DNA of 64,000 nt from Sporosarcina sp. P34. Its GTDB lineage: Bacteria > Bacillota > Bacilli > Bacillales_A > Planococcaceae. The notes beneath the pieces are model-generated. The model was given only the letters and a program-made list of their open reading frames with translations. It did no database searches and had not been told where the DNA came from. Below are positions 34,739 through 43,831 of the stretch, one piece after another. The stretch covers positions 60,948-124,947 of the forward strand of contig NZ_PDZC01000010.1 in the NCBI RefSeq assembly GCF_002743375.1, given 5' to 3'. Positions within the stretch are counted from its first letter, which is position 1; the number at the start of each line of letters is the position of its first letter. The position numbers and the translations under genes are program-made.

Positions 34739-35374
34739 TTACTGAATGAGCTGTTCTGAAGGAAAGGTTAGCTGTAGTTCGTTCAGGAAAGTCTGGCGCT
34801 CTTCTGTGTTATGAAGATAAATGGGCTCAATGGCTTCTTTGAGCCATGTCCTACGCTCTGGACGATCCGCTACATGCTGCTTCACATAATGTCTGACATC
34901 TGCCAAGAAGTCTAGATAGTCTTCATAACGTTCGTCATAGGTTTCTGCTATTTCGGTCCGAATCTTTTTGGCCAATGAAGGACTTGCGCCACTTGTTGAT
35001 ACACTGATAATTAATTTACCGCGGGTAGTAACCGCTGGAATCTGTGCAGTGCCCAAAGACGGATTGGAAGCGTGAACGACTAGTTTACCCGCTTCTTTCA
35101 ATTGCTTGGCAAGACGATCATTTACGGCTTCGTCATCCGTTACGAGCAAGGTAAGAAAAGCATTTGCAACGTCTTCCCATTCCGCTTCTTTCGTGATAAG
35201 CGTAACCGTACCTCGTTGTTCTAATTCTTCAAAAGACGGATGGAATTCAGGGCTAATAATAGTAGGATGAATACCGAAACGGTGTAGGTTGAGTACTTTG
35301 TGATATGCGACGTGCCCTCCTCCGACTAGAAAGATATTTGATTCATCCATGTTTTCAAGCATGATGGGGAACAT
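34739..35374 (-). CDS. sirC: Precorrin-2 dehydrogenase (sirohaem synthesis)
   Basis: A 211-residue Rossmann-fold protein. IFLVGGGHVAYHKV near residue 12 binds NAD, and SVSTSGASPSLAKKIR near 118 is the conserved precorrin-2 dehydrogenase motif. It oxidises precorrin-2 to sirohydrochlorin, which SirB then fills with iron. The start is set at ATG 35374 by comparison to Bacillus YlnF, inside the last codons of sirB; AAAGGA lies 12 bases upstream. Last gene of the sulfate/sirohaem operon. Confidence 0.9.
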   Translation of the reverse strand: MFPIMLENMDESNIFLVGGGHVAYHKVLNLHRFGIHPTIISPEFHPSFEELEQRGTVTLITKEAEWEDVANAFLTLLVTDDEAVNDRLAKQLKEAGKLVVHASNPSLGTAQIPAVTTRGKLIISVSTSGASPSLAKKIRTEIAETYDERYEDYLDFLADVRHYVKQHVADRPERRTWLKEAIEPIYLHNTEERQTFLNELQLTFPSEQLIQ

Positions 35375-36116
35375 AGAGACCACGTTTCCTTTCTGTTGCT
35401 TCATCGGCCCTTTCATTCAGAATCGCCTGAATCACTGGATCATAGCCTAATTCGGGGCATAGATGAATAGCGGTTGTTGTTTTAGTTTTCTTTAGTGTTC
35501 GTTCAATTGATTTCATCAAAATACCAGTGAACAATAAATACGGTAAAATATACAGATTCTTAGGCTGATGTTCTAATAACCGTTCAAGTTCAACTTCATA
35601 AAAGGGCTCGCAAGCTGCTAGATAACCGACACTGACATCTCGAAGCTTAGTTTTCTCTTGGAAGATCCTTTTAATTTCTGCAAAATCATCTTGCGTAGCA
35701 GGATCACTGCTGCCTCTTCCAATCAATAAAATGGATGCATCCTTAGGAATGAATTCTGTTGCTTCGTGCAAGCGTTCGATTAGCACATTGATCATTCGTT
35801 CATCCACACCAATCGGATCGCCGTAGTAAACGGGAATATCAGGGTAATTCATCATGACTTCCTGTAGCTCAGTAGGTATATCCACGTTGGCATGACCTGC
35901 GCGCAATAACAGAAAGGGGATAGCTATAATTTCTGTTGCGCCCCGTGCGATACAGCGTGCAACACCTTCAGCAATCGACGGTTCGGCAAGTTCTAGAAAA
36001 CATGCTTCCTGGATAGGGGCCGCTTTGGTTTCCATTGTCTTCTCAATAAATGCCAAAGCAGCCTGCTGTCCTTCCTTTACGCGGCTGCCGTGGCAAATAT
36101 ATAGAATTGCTTTCAT
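35355..36116 (-). CDS. sirB: Sirohydrochlorin ferrochelatase (CbiX family)
   Basis: A 253-residue CbiX/SirB chelatase with two half-domains. The first has the metal-chelating motif YICHGSRVKEG near residue 6, and the second has LLIGRGSSDP near 145. It inserts Fe2+ into sirohydrochlorin to make sirohaem; in this operon iron, not cobalt, is expected. It overlaps the start of sirC by about 20 bases and overlaps the end of cobA by 4 bases. Confidence 0.92.
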   Translation of the reverse strand: MKAILYICHGSRVKEGQQAALAFIEKTMETKAAPIQEACFLELAEPSIAEGVARCIARGATEIIAIPFLLLRAGHANVDIPTELQEVMMNYPDIPVYYGDPIGVDERMINVLIERLHEATEFIPKDASILLIGRGSSDPATQDDFAEIKRIFQEKTKLRDVSVGYLAACEPFYEVELERLLEHQPKNLYILPYLLFTGILMKSIERTLKKTKTTTAIHLCPELGYDPVIQAILNERADEATERKRGLYVPHHA

Positions 36117-36889
36117 ACTATCGCCTCGTGTAATCGACGTTCTTTACTTGATTCTTCAAACCACTGTAATTCATCGCGCAAGCGAACGACTTCACCGATT
36201 ACGATCATACTCGGATTTTTGACTTCTTCTAGACGCGCTGTTTCCGTCATGGTGGAAAGCGTTGCAGTAACCGTGTGCTGTGTCTCAGTCGTTCCCCAAT
36301 GAATGAAAGCAACAGGTGTATCTGGATCTTTACCGTGCTGAATCAGTTGTTGTTGAATATACAGAAGATTGCTGACACCCATATAAATCGCAAGTGTATC
36401 GATTCCTTTTGCAAGAGCCTTCCATTTATCTGCTTCATCTACACCTTCTTTACGATGCCCTGTGACAATAGCAAATGAAGCACTGTAATCACGATGAGTA
36501 ACAGGGATTCCTGCATATGCTGGAGCTGCGATTCCGGACGTAATGCCCGGAATCACTTCGAATGGGATGTGATGCTTTACCACAAACGCTGCTTCTTCTC
36601 CACCGCGACCGAATATAAATGGATCGCCGCCTTTCAGACGTACGACTTGTTTACCTTGCTTCGCATGTTTAACCAATAAGAAATTGATCATATCCTGCTG
36701 AACGAAATGATGCTTAGGAAGTTTGCCTACAAAAATCAATTCCGCATCGGGCTTCGCATGAGTTAAAATCTCTTGATTGATCAGTCTGTCATAAAGAATT
36801 ACATCCGCTTGCTGTATAGCTTTCACTGCTTTGACGGTCAATAAATCTGGATCTCCAGGACCCGCTCCGACTAGCCAAACTTTGCCCAT
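36113..36889 (-). CDS. cobA: Uroporphyrinogen-III C-methyltransferase
   Basis: A 258-residue SUMT. VGAGPGDPDLLTVKA near residue 7, YDRLI near 35, VRLKGGDPFIFGRGGEE near 80 and VIPGITSGIAAPAYAGIPVTHR near 110 are the family motifs that bind SAM and the tetrapyrrole. It methylates uroporphyrinogen III twice to precorrin-2, the first step toward sirohaem. ATG 36889 has AAGGAG 8 bases upstream; a GTG nine bases earlier lies in that site. Single-domain, without the CysG dehydrogenase part, which SirC supplies. Confidence 0.95.
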   Translation of the reverse strand: MGKVWLVGAGPGDPDLLTVKAVKAIQQADVILYDRLINQEILTHAKPDAELIFVGKLPKHHFVQQDMINFLLVKHAKQGKQVVRLKGGDPFIFGRGGEEAAFVVKHHIPFEVIPGITSGIAAPAYAGIPVTHRDYSASFAIVTGHRKEGVDEADKWKALAKGIDTLAIYMGVSNLLYIQQQLIQHGKDPDTPVAFIHWGTTETQHTVTATLSTMTETARLEEVKNPSMIVIGEVVRLRDELQWFEESSKERRLHEAIV

Positions 36890-36901
36890 TTTACTCACTC
36901 C

Positions 36902-37498
36902 TTAATTAATCCATTTTTTATCGCGTAAGTAGTCGATTAATTGTTCGACACACTCTTCAATCGTATAATGATCAGTTTCTAATGTAAGTTCAGGGTTTAC
37001 TGGTGCTTCATAAGGCGATGAAATCCCGGTAAATTCTGGAATGACACCGGCACGAGCTTTTTCATATAAACCTTTTGGATCGCGTTTCTCACAAGCCTCA
37101 AGAGGACAACTGATATACACTTCAACAAATTCATCTTCTTCCACTAAGCGTCTAACGCTGTCACGGTCCTCTTGGAAAGGAGAGATGAATGCGGTAAATA
37201 CAAGCTGTCCGCTGTCAATGAATAATTTCGAGACTTCTCCAATGCGACGAATGTTTTCTTTACGTGCTTCATCAGAAAAGCCAAGGTCCTTATTTAAGCC
37301 ATGGCGCACATTATCGCCATCAAGTACATACGTGTTAGCACCAAGATCGTGCAACCGGCGTGCGGCTGCATTGGCGATCGTGGATTTACCCGAACCGGAT
37401 AGGCCGGTGAAGTACAGTACTGCGCTATGATGTTTATTTTTTGTCCGTTGTTCTTCTTTTGAAATTAATTGGTCATGCCATACGATGTTCTCTGCCAT
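36902..37498 (-). CDS. cysC: Adenylylsulfate (APS) kinase
   Basis: A 198-residue APS kinase. P-loop GLSGSGKST near residue 34, [16 protein letters not shown] near 63, and FISPF and [11 protein letters not shown] further on form the substrate and lid regions. It phosphorylates APS to PAPS. ATG 37498 has GAGGG 8 bases upstream and follows the sat stop closely. In the operon it sits between sat and cobA, as in B. subtilis. Confidence 0.95.
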   Translation of the reverse strand: MAENIVWHDQLISKEEQRTKNKHHSAVLYFTGLSGSGKSTIANAAARRLHDLGANTYVLDGDNVRHGLNKDLGFSDEARKENIRRIGEVSKLFIDSGQLVFTAFISPFQEDRDSVRRLVEEDEFVEVYISCPLEACEKRDPKGLYEKARAGVIPEFTGISSPYEAPVNPELTLETDHYTIEECVEQLIDYLRDKKWIN

Positions 37499-37509
37499 AT
37501 CGTCATCCC

Positions 37510-38652
37510 TCACTTTGCCAGTTCTTTTTCTTGTAATCCTTTGATCAGTACATCAACCACTTCTTTGCGACTGAATTCCGGTGGAGGCAAGATGCCGTTT
37601 TTCAACATTTCACGTACTTTAGTTCCCGAAAGGATCACATGGTTTTCACTGGAGTGCGGGCAAGTTTTAGGTGTTGCCATATTGCCGCAAGTTTTACAGA
37701 AGAAACTATGTTCAAAGAACAGTAACGTGATGCCGATTTCTTCCGCTGTAAAGTTCGAGAAAATTTCTTGTGCTTCGTACGTGCCATAATAATCTCCAAC
37801 ACCTGCATGGTCACGGCCAACGATAAAGTGTGTACAACCGTAATTTTTACGCACAAGGGCATGAAAAATTGCCTCACGTGGTCCGGCATAACGCATCGCG
37901 GCAGGGAAGACAGCCAACTTCACACGGTCTTCGGGGTAGTAGTCACGCAGTAATACTTGATAACTCTCCATGCGTACATCAGCGGGAATATCGTCAGACT
38001 TTGTTTCACCAACTAGCGGGTTGAGCAAAAGTGCGTCTACGATTTCGAGTGCAGTTTTTTGAATATACTCATGCGCACGATGCACAGGATTACGCGTTTG
38101 GAATCCGACAACCGTCTTCCAACCATTATTTTTAAATGCTTCACGAGTTTCGGAAGGATCAAAATAAAACTCAGCAAAATTTTTCTGTTCTATTCGTCTA
38201 ATCAGTTTAATCGGACCGCCAAGATAGATATGGCCACGATCAAGTAATTTTGCTACACCTGGATGTGCCCGGTCAGCTGTCTTATAAACTTTTTCTGCTT
38301 CAATTTGTTGATCGGGTTCAAAGATATCCGTAATTTCAAGTGTGCCGTATATATCACCTTGATAGTCGAGTAAAACCGTATCGCCTACGGAGTATGATGA
38401 ACTGTCTTTTACGGGTAGCGTAATAGGTAAACTCCAAATCGTGCCGTCCGCAAGACGAATATCATTGACCACTGCATGATAATCTTCAGAAGTTAAAAAT
38501 CCAGTGAGTGGGCTGTATGCGCCTGTTGCGATTAGTTCCAAATCACTTAATGATGTGGCATCAATTGAGACTGTTTTGTGCAATCCCTTAGTGGAAAGAG
38601 TGGGATCATATAAATTTACTAACTTACCGCCATGTGGTTGTATTGTTGTCAT
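37510..38652 (-). CDS. sat: Sulfate adenylyltransferase (ATP sulfurylase)
   Basis: A 380-residue ATP sulfurylase of the single-chain Sat type. [13 protein letters not shown] near residue 195 is the ATP/sulfate-binding motif (QTRNPxHRAHE), [16 protein letters not shown] near 285 is the second, and a C-terminal zinc-ribbon-like set FFCKTCGNM...CPH lies near 325. It makes APS from ATP and sulfate. AAGGATAGGTG lies upstream of ATG 38652. Confidence 0.96.
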   Translation of the reverse strand: MTTIQPHGGKLVNLYDPTLSTKGLHKTVSIDATSLSDLELIATGAYSPLTGFLTSEDYHAVVNDIRLADGTIWSLPITLPVKDSSSYSVGDTVLLDYQGDIYGTLEITDIFEPDQQIEAEKVYKTADRAHPGVAKLLDRGHIYLGGPIKLIRRIEQKNFAEFYFDPSETREAFKNNGWKTVVGFQTRNPVHRAHEYIQKTALEIVDALLLNPLVGETKSDDIPADVRMESYQVLLRDYYPEDRVKLAVFPAAMRYAGPREAIFHALVRKNYGCTHFIVGRDHAGVGDYYGTYEAQEIFSNFTAEEIGITLLFFEHSFFCKTCGNMATPKTCPHSSENHVILSGTKVREMLKNGILPPPEFSRKEVVDVLIKGLQEKELAK

Positions 38653-38718
38653 TTGTAAACACCTATCCTTTTCATTTTAATAAGTCATATAGAAATACTA
38701 GGTTTTAAATTAAAAAAA

Positions 38719-39426
38719 TTACGTATGCAGTCCACATTCTGTCTTACCACTGCCAGTCCAGCGTCCAGAACGCATGTCTTCTTCAGTAAAAGCAGGTTTT
38801 GTACAGTTTGCGCACCCAATGCTCGGATAACCTTGATCATGAAGTATATTATAGTCCAGTTCATGTGTGTGGGCGAAACGCCAAACATCTTTCCATGTCC
38901 AATGAATCAGCGGACACACTTTAATCTTCTTAAAACGGTTATCTAGATTTAGATACTCCGTAGATTTTCTCGTTGCAGACTGTTCCCGACGTAACCCTGA
39001 TATCCAAGCAGTAGAAGGGGCAATTGCTTCTTCCAATGGTTTAATTTTTCGTAAATCACAGCATTGGTTCGGATTGGTTTTCCAAAGATCCTTTCCGTAT
39101 TGAACTGACTGTTCTTCAATAGTCAATCCAGGTTGTTGCAAATGGATTTGAAGCTGTGGATAACGCTTCTTCACTTTTTCTATCGTGTCATATGTTTCTT
39201 GGAAATGATAATTCGTGTCTAAGAAAACAATTTTGGCATCGGGCTTCACGCGTGAAATCAGTTCAATCAATACAATTCCTTCAATACCAAAGCTACAAGC
39301 ATAGACTAGCTTTTCTCCGTAGTGATCATAAGCCCATTGCAACACTTCGGAAGCTCCTTTGGTCTCGGAGTCTGCTTTAAACTCTGGTAAGACCGGTGCA
39401 TCTTTCCACGATTCAAATGTGACCAT
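38719..39426 (-). CDS. cysH: Phosphoadenylyl/adenylyl-sulfate reductase with [4Fe-4S] cysteine pairs
   Basis: A 235-residue CysH. YACSFGIEGIVLIELI near residue 42 is the PP-loop, the catalytic Cys lies in the C-terminal ECGLHT, and the cluster cysteines are in NQCCDLRKIKPL near 125 and GCANCTKP near 210. These CC and CxxC pairs mark enzymes that can reduce APS directly; B. subtilis CysH handles both APS and PAPS with thioredoxin as donor. GGGGGG lies 5 bases upstream of ATG 39426. First gene of the operon, behind its own promoter. The gap before sat (66 bases) has no cysP-type sulfate permease. Confidence 0.95.
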   Translation of the reverse strand: MVTFESWKDAPVLPEFKADSETKGASEVLQWAYDHYGEKLVYACSFGIEGIVLIELISRVKPDAKIVFLDTNYHFQETYDTIEKVKKRYPQLQIHLQQPGLTIEEQSVQYGKDLWKTNPNQCCDLRKIKPLEEAIAPSTAWISGLRREQSATRKSTEYLNLDNRFKKIKVCPLIHWTWKDVWRFAHTHELDYNILHDQGYPSIGCANCTKPAFTEEDMRSGRWTGSGKTECGLHT

Positions 39427-39458
39427 TTTATCCCCCCGCTAACTGTTATATTATTAAC

Positions 39459-39486
39459 AGTTTACCAGAGAATTAAAAATAGTCAA
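39459..39486 (-). promoter_or_regulatory. SigA promoter of the cysH operon
   Basis: On the minus strand TTGACT (39486-39481) and TAAACT (39464-39459) are 16 bases apart, about 30 bases before the start codon. Confidence 0.75.
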
Positions 39487-39919
39487 TGCAAATTAGAATA
39501 GTAGGGATTAAAAATTATTTGCGTAAATAGTAGAGCCTATACATTTGATGTAAGGTCCGTTGCATAGTAATGAATAACCGATAATGGATAGTGTTTTTTA
39601 GAAACAGCTTTCCTTAAGGGGTATGAAAGACATTACGTATAGGGCTGGCAGTGTAAGTGAAGAATTCATTATCCTTACTTCGGCGCTAGTAGATAGCCCG
39701 TTGCTCGGCCTCCGCAACAGGCGTGGTTGGATAGTGGTTCTGCCAAAACAAATTTCTAGTCTAGGTACTTACTTCGCTACAATATATGTAAGGAATACAA
39801 TGCTAATCACACTTCGTTACAGACGAAAACACGCAAAAGACGAATGTCCGCTTGGGGTGAAGATTAGCGGTGTCTACCTGCGTCTATTTATCTTTTTACT
39901 TTTCATGTAAAAAAGCAAT
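39487..39919. other. Long intergenic region upstream of the YebC-family gene
   Basis: About 430 bases with no convincing gene. Several small inverted repeats are visible, including GTTGC-N9-GCAAC (from 39701), TTCGT-N5-ACGAA near 39812, and GCTAATC near 39800 with GATTAGC near 39863. This may be an eroded dispersed repeat or a structured leader. A 95-codon ORF here lacks a ribosome site and looks accidental. Confidence 0.4.
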
Positions 39920-39928
39920 TGGTATACT
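39920..39928 (+). promoter_or_regulatory. Extended -10 promoter of the YebC-family gene
   Basis: TGGTATACT (TGn followed by TATACT at 39923-39928) about 45 bases before the start; the -35 region (TTTCAT) is weak. Confidence 0.55.
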
Positions 39929-39973
39929 TACTAGTAGCAAACCATTAAAACTAAAGGAAAGAGTGTGTACTCA

Positions 39974-40690
39974 ATGGGCCGTAAATGGAATAATATTAAA
40001 GAAAAGAAAGCGTCTAAAGATGCGAATACAAGTAGAATCTATGCAAAGTTTGGCCGTGAAATATATGTAGCAGCAAAATCAGGAGATCCAAGTCCCGAAT
40101 CGAATCAAGCACTGAAATTCGTACTGGAACGTGCAAAAACGTACAGCGTACCGAAAGCAATCATCGACCGTGCAATCGAAAAGGCAAAAGGTGGTGGTGA
40201 AGAAAACTTCGATGAACTTCGTTACGAAGGATTTGGACCGAATGGCTCAATGGTCATCGTGGATGCGTTGACAAATAACGTTAATCGGACAGCTTCCGAA
40301 GTGCGTGCGGCATTTGGTAAAAATGGAGGCAATATGGGCGTGAGTGGTTCTGTAGCTTATATGTTTGATCCCGCTGCGATTATCGGTGTAGAAGGCAAAA
40401 CGGAAGAGGAAGTATTAGAGTTATTGATGGAAGCAGACGTTGATGTAAACGATATCGAGGAGGAAGACGGGCAAGTAGTTGTATACGCTGATCCTACCCA
40501 TTTCCATGAGGTGCAGGAAGCATTCAGTCAAGCAGGTATCACGGACTTTACTGTAGCAGAGTTGTCCATGATAGCTCAGAATGAAATTTCATTAGATGCA
40601 GAAGCGCAGGAACAGTTTGAAAAAATGATTGATGCACTCGATGATTTAGAAGATGTACAACAAGTTCATCATAATGTTGAGTTAACATGA
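39974..40690 (+). CDS. YebC/PmpR-family regulator, YeeI-like
   Basis: A 238-residue three-domain YebC-family protein, very close to B. subtilis YeeI. The N-terminus [16 protein letters not shown] and the central [20 protein letters not shown] are family hallmarks. YebC proteins were described as transcription regulators, and recent work links some to relief of ribosome stalling at proline stretches. ATG 39974 is fixed by family alignment; GAGTG lies 8 bases upstream and AAGGA further. Monocistronic. Confidence 0.93.
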   Translation: MGRKWNNIKEKKASKDANTSRIYAKFGREIYVAAKSGDPSPESNQALKFVLERAKTYSVPKAIIDRAIEKAKGGGEENFDELRYEGFGPNGSMVIVDALTNNVNRTASEVRAAFGKNGGNMGVSGSVAYMFDPAAIIGVEGKTEEEVLELLMEADVDVNDIEEEDGQVVVYADPTHFHEVQEAFSQAGITDFTVAELSMIAQNEISLDAEAQEQFEKMIDALDDLEDVQQVHHNVELT

Positions 40691-40728
40691 AAAAACAGCT
40701 GTTCCACAAGGAGCAGCTGTTTTTTCAT
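40690..40728. terminator. Bidirectional terminator between YebC and SLAP genes
   Basis: AAAAAACAGCTGTTCC and GGAGCAGCTGTTTTTT form a stem with A and T tracts. Confidence 0.9.
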
Positions 40729-40731
40729 GTA

Positions 40732-41106
40732 TTACTTTATGGTGACTTTCCATCCATCAGTCGGTTCTTCAGTGGAATCTACACAAGTTGGTAAAAAGAC
40801 GAAAGACCAAGGCGTTGCAGCGAAAGGTGGAATATCGAGGGACAATAAAAATGTTTCCTCAGCCGCGGTTTCTCCATGTTCATTTACTACACATACTGTA
40901 GCTTCACGGATGGATAATAATTCATCACGATTATTTTGCAAAAATACCGTAGCGACTATCCCTCCATTACGTTTTCTCTTTATCAGTATAGGTGTAGCTG
41001 TAAATTCTTCATGTACAGTTCTTTTCGTTTCGTATTGATAAATAAAAGCCTGTTTTTGTTGATCCGATAAAGTAGCTTCCCACGTTTTTTCAAACACAAT
41101 ATGCAT
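40732..41106 (-). CDS. SLAP-domain protein
   Basis: A 124-residue single SLAP (Bacillus SLAP-type) domain protein, recognisable from the early FEKTWEATLSDQQKQAFIYQ, the central IVATVFLQNNRDELLSI, and the late FAATPWSFVFLP. Related proteins sit beside accessory Sec (SecA2) genes in some Bacillales, but none is visible here. There is no signal peptide. The function is unknown. AAAGGGG lies upstream of ATG 41106. Confidence 0.8.
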   Translation of the reverse strand: MHIVFEKTWEATLSDQQKQAFIYQYETKRTVHEEFTATPILIKRKRNGGIVATVFLQNNRDELLSIREATVCVVNEHGETAAEETFLLSLDIPPFAATPWSFVFLPTCVDSTEEPTDGWKVTIK

Positions 41107-41327
41107 AGGATAGATCCCCTTTCTCCTATATCATTCCCTAGATATTGATATTTAAGTCCTATTATATCACAGAATAATAATAAATATTAATTACGACTTA
41201 ATTCTCTTGTATAAGATATACATTTCGTAGCATTCGGAATTGTAGCTGATTATTACACATAAAATGAAGTAAATTATCGAATGATGTATACTAGAATAGA
41301 AATATAATCATAAAGGGAGAGAGTCGT

Positions 41328-41795
41328 ATGATACGTGTATTATTCGTTTGTCTCGGGAATATTTGTCGCTCACCTATGGCAGAAGGTGTATTTCGTAAGA
41401 TGATTCATGATGAACGATTGGAGAATCACATCGAAGTAGACTCGGCAGGGACAAGCGATTGGCATGTCGGGAAAGCTCCACATGAAGGAACGCTGTCCAA
41501 ACTGGCAGAATTTCAAATTTCAGCAGATGGGATGGCTGGACGTCAGTTAAACATAAAAGATGCAGAGGAATTTGAATATATTATTGGAATGGATGAACAA
41601 AACATCCGAAATATTCATAACATATTTGGTGATCATGACCACCAGCGTGTGCTCCGTTTTTTGGATTTGACTAGTCATCAAAAAGACGTTCCAGATCCGT
41701 ACTTCACGGGTGATTTTCAGGAAACATATGACTTGGTGCTTGAAGGTTGTCAGGCATTATTGGAACTTATAAAAAAAGAGGCATCCATTAAATGA
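41328..41795 (+). CDS. Low-molecular-weight protein-tyrosine phosphatase
   Basis: A 155-residue LMW-PTP. The P-loop CLGNICRS starts at Cys8 with Arg14, and DPYF near residue 124 carries the general-acid Asp. It resembles B. subtilis YfkJ, a stress-related phosphatase. AAGGGAGAGAG lies upstream of ATG 41328. Its stop overlaps the start of the next gene (ATGA), so the two are co-translated. Confidence 0.94.
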   Translation: MIRVLFVCLGNICRSPMAEGVFRKMIHDERLENHIEVDSAGTSDWHVGKAPHEGTLSKLAEFQISADGMAGRQLNIKDAEEFEYIIGMDEQNIRNIHNIFGDHDHQRVLRFLDLTSHQKDVPDPYFTGDFQETYDLVLEGCQALLELIKKEASIK

Positions 41796-42493
41796 AGATA
41801 CCTATCCTATATGAAGATAACCATCTCTTAGTCGTGGAAAAGCCGGTCAACGTACCGGTGCAAAAAGATGAGAGCGGAGACTTAGACGTATTGACTATAT
41901 TAAAGCAAGATATTAAAAGACGCTATCAAAAACCGGGAAATGTATATCTTGGTTTAGTACATCGTCTCGATCGTCCAGTTGGGGGTGTGATGGTGTTTGC
42001 TAAAACCTCCAAAGCAGCATCTCGTCTATCCGATCAGCTTCGTCGTGGCGTCATTGGACGAAAATACTTAGCGGTTCTCCGCGGTGTGCCTCGAAAAAAA
42101 CAATCCACTCTTCAGCACTATTTATACAAAGATCGTCTGAAAAATCAAGTGTACAGTGTGAAGCCAAATCATCCAGAAGGGAAAGTAGCTAGTTTGGAAT
42201 ATCAGGTACTTGATAAAAAAATTGATCACAGCTTAGTAAGTGTACGTTTACATACAGGACGTTCACATCAAATTCGAGTACAAATGGCTACAGAAGGCCA
42301 TCCACTCTATGGTGATCAGAAATACGGAAGTTCAATGAACAGGCGTGGCGAACAGATTGCGTTGTGGGCGCACAAACTAGAATTTGAACATCCGACAACA
42401 AAGGAAATGATGCAATTTACCTCGGAAGCACCGCGAGTTTATCCTTGGGAATTATATTCTACTCATGATCAAGTTTATAAAACGTATGGTTAG
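41792..42493 (+). CDS. RluA-family RNA pseudouridine synthase
   Basis: A 233-residue single-domain pseudouridine synthase. LVHRLDRPVGGVMVFAKT near residue 54 contains the catalytic Asp, and VRLHTGRSHQIRVQMA near 150 is the second family motif. It lacks an N-terminal S4 domain. It should isomerise uridines in rRNA or tRNA; the site cannot be predicted. It overlaps the phosphatase gene by 4 bases. Confidence 0.93.
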   Translation: MKIPILYEDNHLLVVEKPVNVPVQKDESGDLDVLTILKQDIKRRYQKPGNVYLGLVHRLDRPVGGVMVFAKTSKAASRLSDQLRRGVIGRKYLAVLRGVPRKKQSTLQHYLYKDRLKNQVYSVKPNHPEGKVASLEYQVLDKKIDHSLVSVRLHTGRSHQIRVQMATEGHPLYGDQKYGSSMNRRGEQIALWAHKLEFEHPTTKEMMQFTSEAPRVYPWELYSTHDQVYKTYG

Positions 42494-42510
42494 TGAAGAA
42501 CGGTCCTTTC

Positions 42511-42539
42511 TTGACTTACGAATTTGGTACAACTACACT
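42511..42539 (+). promoter_or_regulatory. SigA promoter of the ATP-grasp gene
   Basis: TTGACT (42511-42516), 17 bases, TACACT (42534-42539). Transcription would begin near 42546, so an ATG at 42542 cannot be the start; ATG 42569 is. Confidence 0.85.
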
Positions 42540-42568
42540 AAATGGAAAAACGTCTGTTGGAGGAATAT

Positions 42569-43783
42569 ATGAGTAAGCATTCTTTTATCCCGATTATTGT
42601 CGGAACTAATATTAACGCCTATAATATGGCGATTTCTTTTCATGAAGAATATGGCATTAAACCTGTAATTGTAGGTAGAGAACCATTGCCTTTCACAAGC
42701 TATAGTACGATTACAGATATCCAGGAACTACATCCAGGTTTGCATGACCCTAAAGTATTCGTCCAGTTTTTACGTGAAATTGCCAAAAAGTATCGCACTG
42801 CTGATCAGAAATTAGTACTTGTCGGAACAGACGATTTATATGTCCGTTTGATTATCGAGCAGCGAGAAGCTTTGAAAGAAGATTTCTTGTTCAATTATAT
42901 CGATGAAGAAATTATGAATGCCGTCTATATTAAGAAAAACTTCTATGAATTATGCGCGGAGCATGGAATAGATACACCTTCCACATATTTCCACTCATGT
43001 GTATCTGATGAACCATTTACAGAAGAAGTACTATTCCCGGTCATCATCAAGCCTAGCGATGGTGTTCAATACTATCGCCATCCGTTTGAAGGGTTGCAGA
43101 AGATCTATAAAGTCGATACATATGAGGAAATCAATCGCATTATCCAAATGGTAAAAGCCAGTGGATACACAGAAGATCTGATCATTCAAGATTTCATTCC
43201 TGGCGATGATACGTATATGTGGGATGCTGTATATTACGCTGATCAGCATGGTAAAGCGCAATTAATCACATTGGCTCAGGTAGTATTACAAGAACGTGCG
43301 ATGACGGCGATCGGAAACTATACAGCATTGATTACGCGGTATGATGAAGAAATTATGACGAAATTGGCTAACTTCCTTGAAGCGATTGGCTATGTAGGTT
43401 ATGGAAACTTCGATTTGAAATACGATGAACGCGATGGCAAATTTAAAGCGTTTGAAGTGAATATCCGTCAAGGGCGTTCAAGTTATTACATTACGCAATG
43501 CGGTGAAAATATGGCGAAGTATTTAGTCGATGACTTAGTATACGGGAAGGAAAAACCTCTAACATATCTAGATGACCATTTTCTATTCACTGTCGTACCG
43601 AAAGCAGTATTAAAAAAGTTTGTCAATAATCCGCCTATGGAAAAAGAGATTCGGTCACTTATCAAAGCAGGAAAGTATGGTAATCCTTTATTTTACAGTA
43701 AAGATAAACATATGAAGCGTAAATTGTATTTACTGATGCGCCAAATCAACTATTACAAGAAATATAAAAATGCTGTTGAATGA
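42569..43783 (+). CDS. ATP-grasp carboxylate-amine ligase
   Basis: A 404-residue ATP-grasp enzyme. The N-terminal pre-ATP domain has IPIIVGTNINAYNMA; the ATP-binding region includes PVIIKPSDGVQYY near residue 157 and QDFIPGDDTYMWDA near 205, and the metal ligands are near FKAFEVNIRQGRSSYY around 300. Related proteins ligate a carboxylate to an amine, for example D-aspartate ligases that amidate peptidoglycan bridges; the substrates here are unknown. GGAGG lies 5 bases upstream of ATG 42569. A FemA-like gene lies about 2 kb downstream, but not in the same transcript. Confidence 0.86.
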   Translation: MSKHSFIPIIVGTNINAYNMAISFHEEYGIKPVIVGREPLPFTSYSTITDIQELHPGLHDPKVFVQFLREIAKKYRTADQKLVLVGTDDLYVRLIIEQREALKEDFLFNYIDEEIMNAVYIKKNFYELCAEHGIDTPSTYFHSCVSDEPFTEEVLFPVIIKPSDGVQYYRHPFEGLQKIYKVDTYEEINRIIQMVKASGYTEDLIIQDFIPGDDTYMWDAVYYADQHGKAQLITLAQVVLQERAMTAIGNYTALITRYDEEIMTKLANFLEAIGYVGYGNFDLKYDERDGKFKAFEVNIRQGRSSYYITQCGENMAKYLVDDLVYGKEKPLTYLDDHFLFTVVPKAVLKKFVNNPPMEKEIRSLIKAGKYGNPLFYSKDKHMKRKLYLLMRQINYYKKYKNAVE

Positions 43784-43817
43784 AAAAACATCCCTGCCTA
43801 CGCGCAGGGATGTTTTA
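43783..43817. terminator. Bidirectional terminator between ATP-grasp and MCP genes
   Basis: AAAACATCCCTGC-ctacgc-GCAGGGATGTTTT. Confidence 0.92.
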
Positions 43818-43831
43818 CTTCACTCAACAAA

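Noticed and set aside
39623..39910. A 95-codon plus-strand ORF upstream of the YebC-family gene
   Set aside because: No ribosome site, no family resemblance, odd composition; probably chance.
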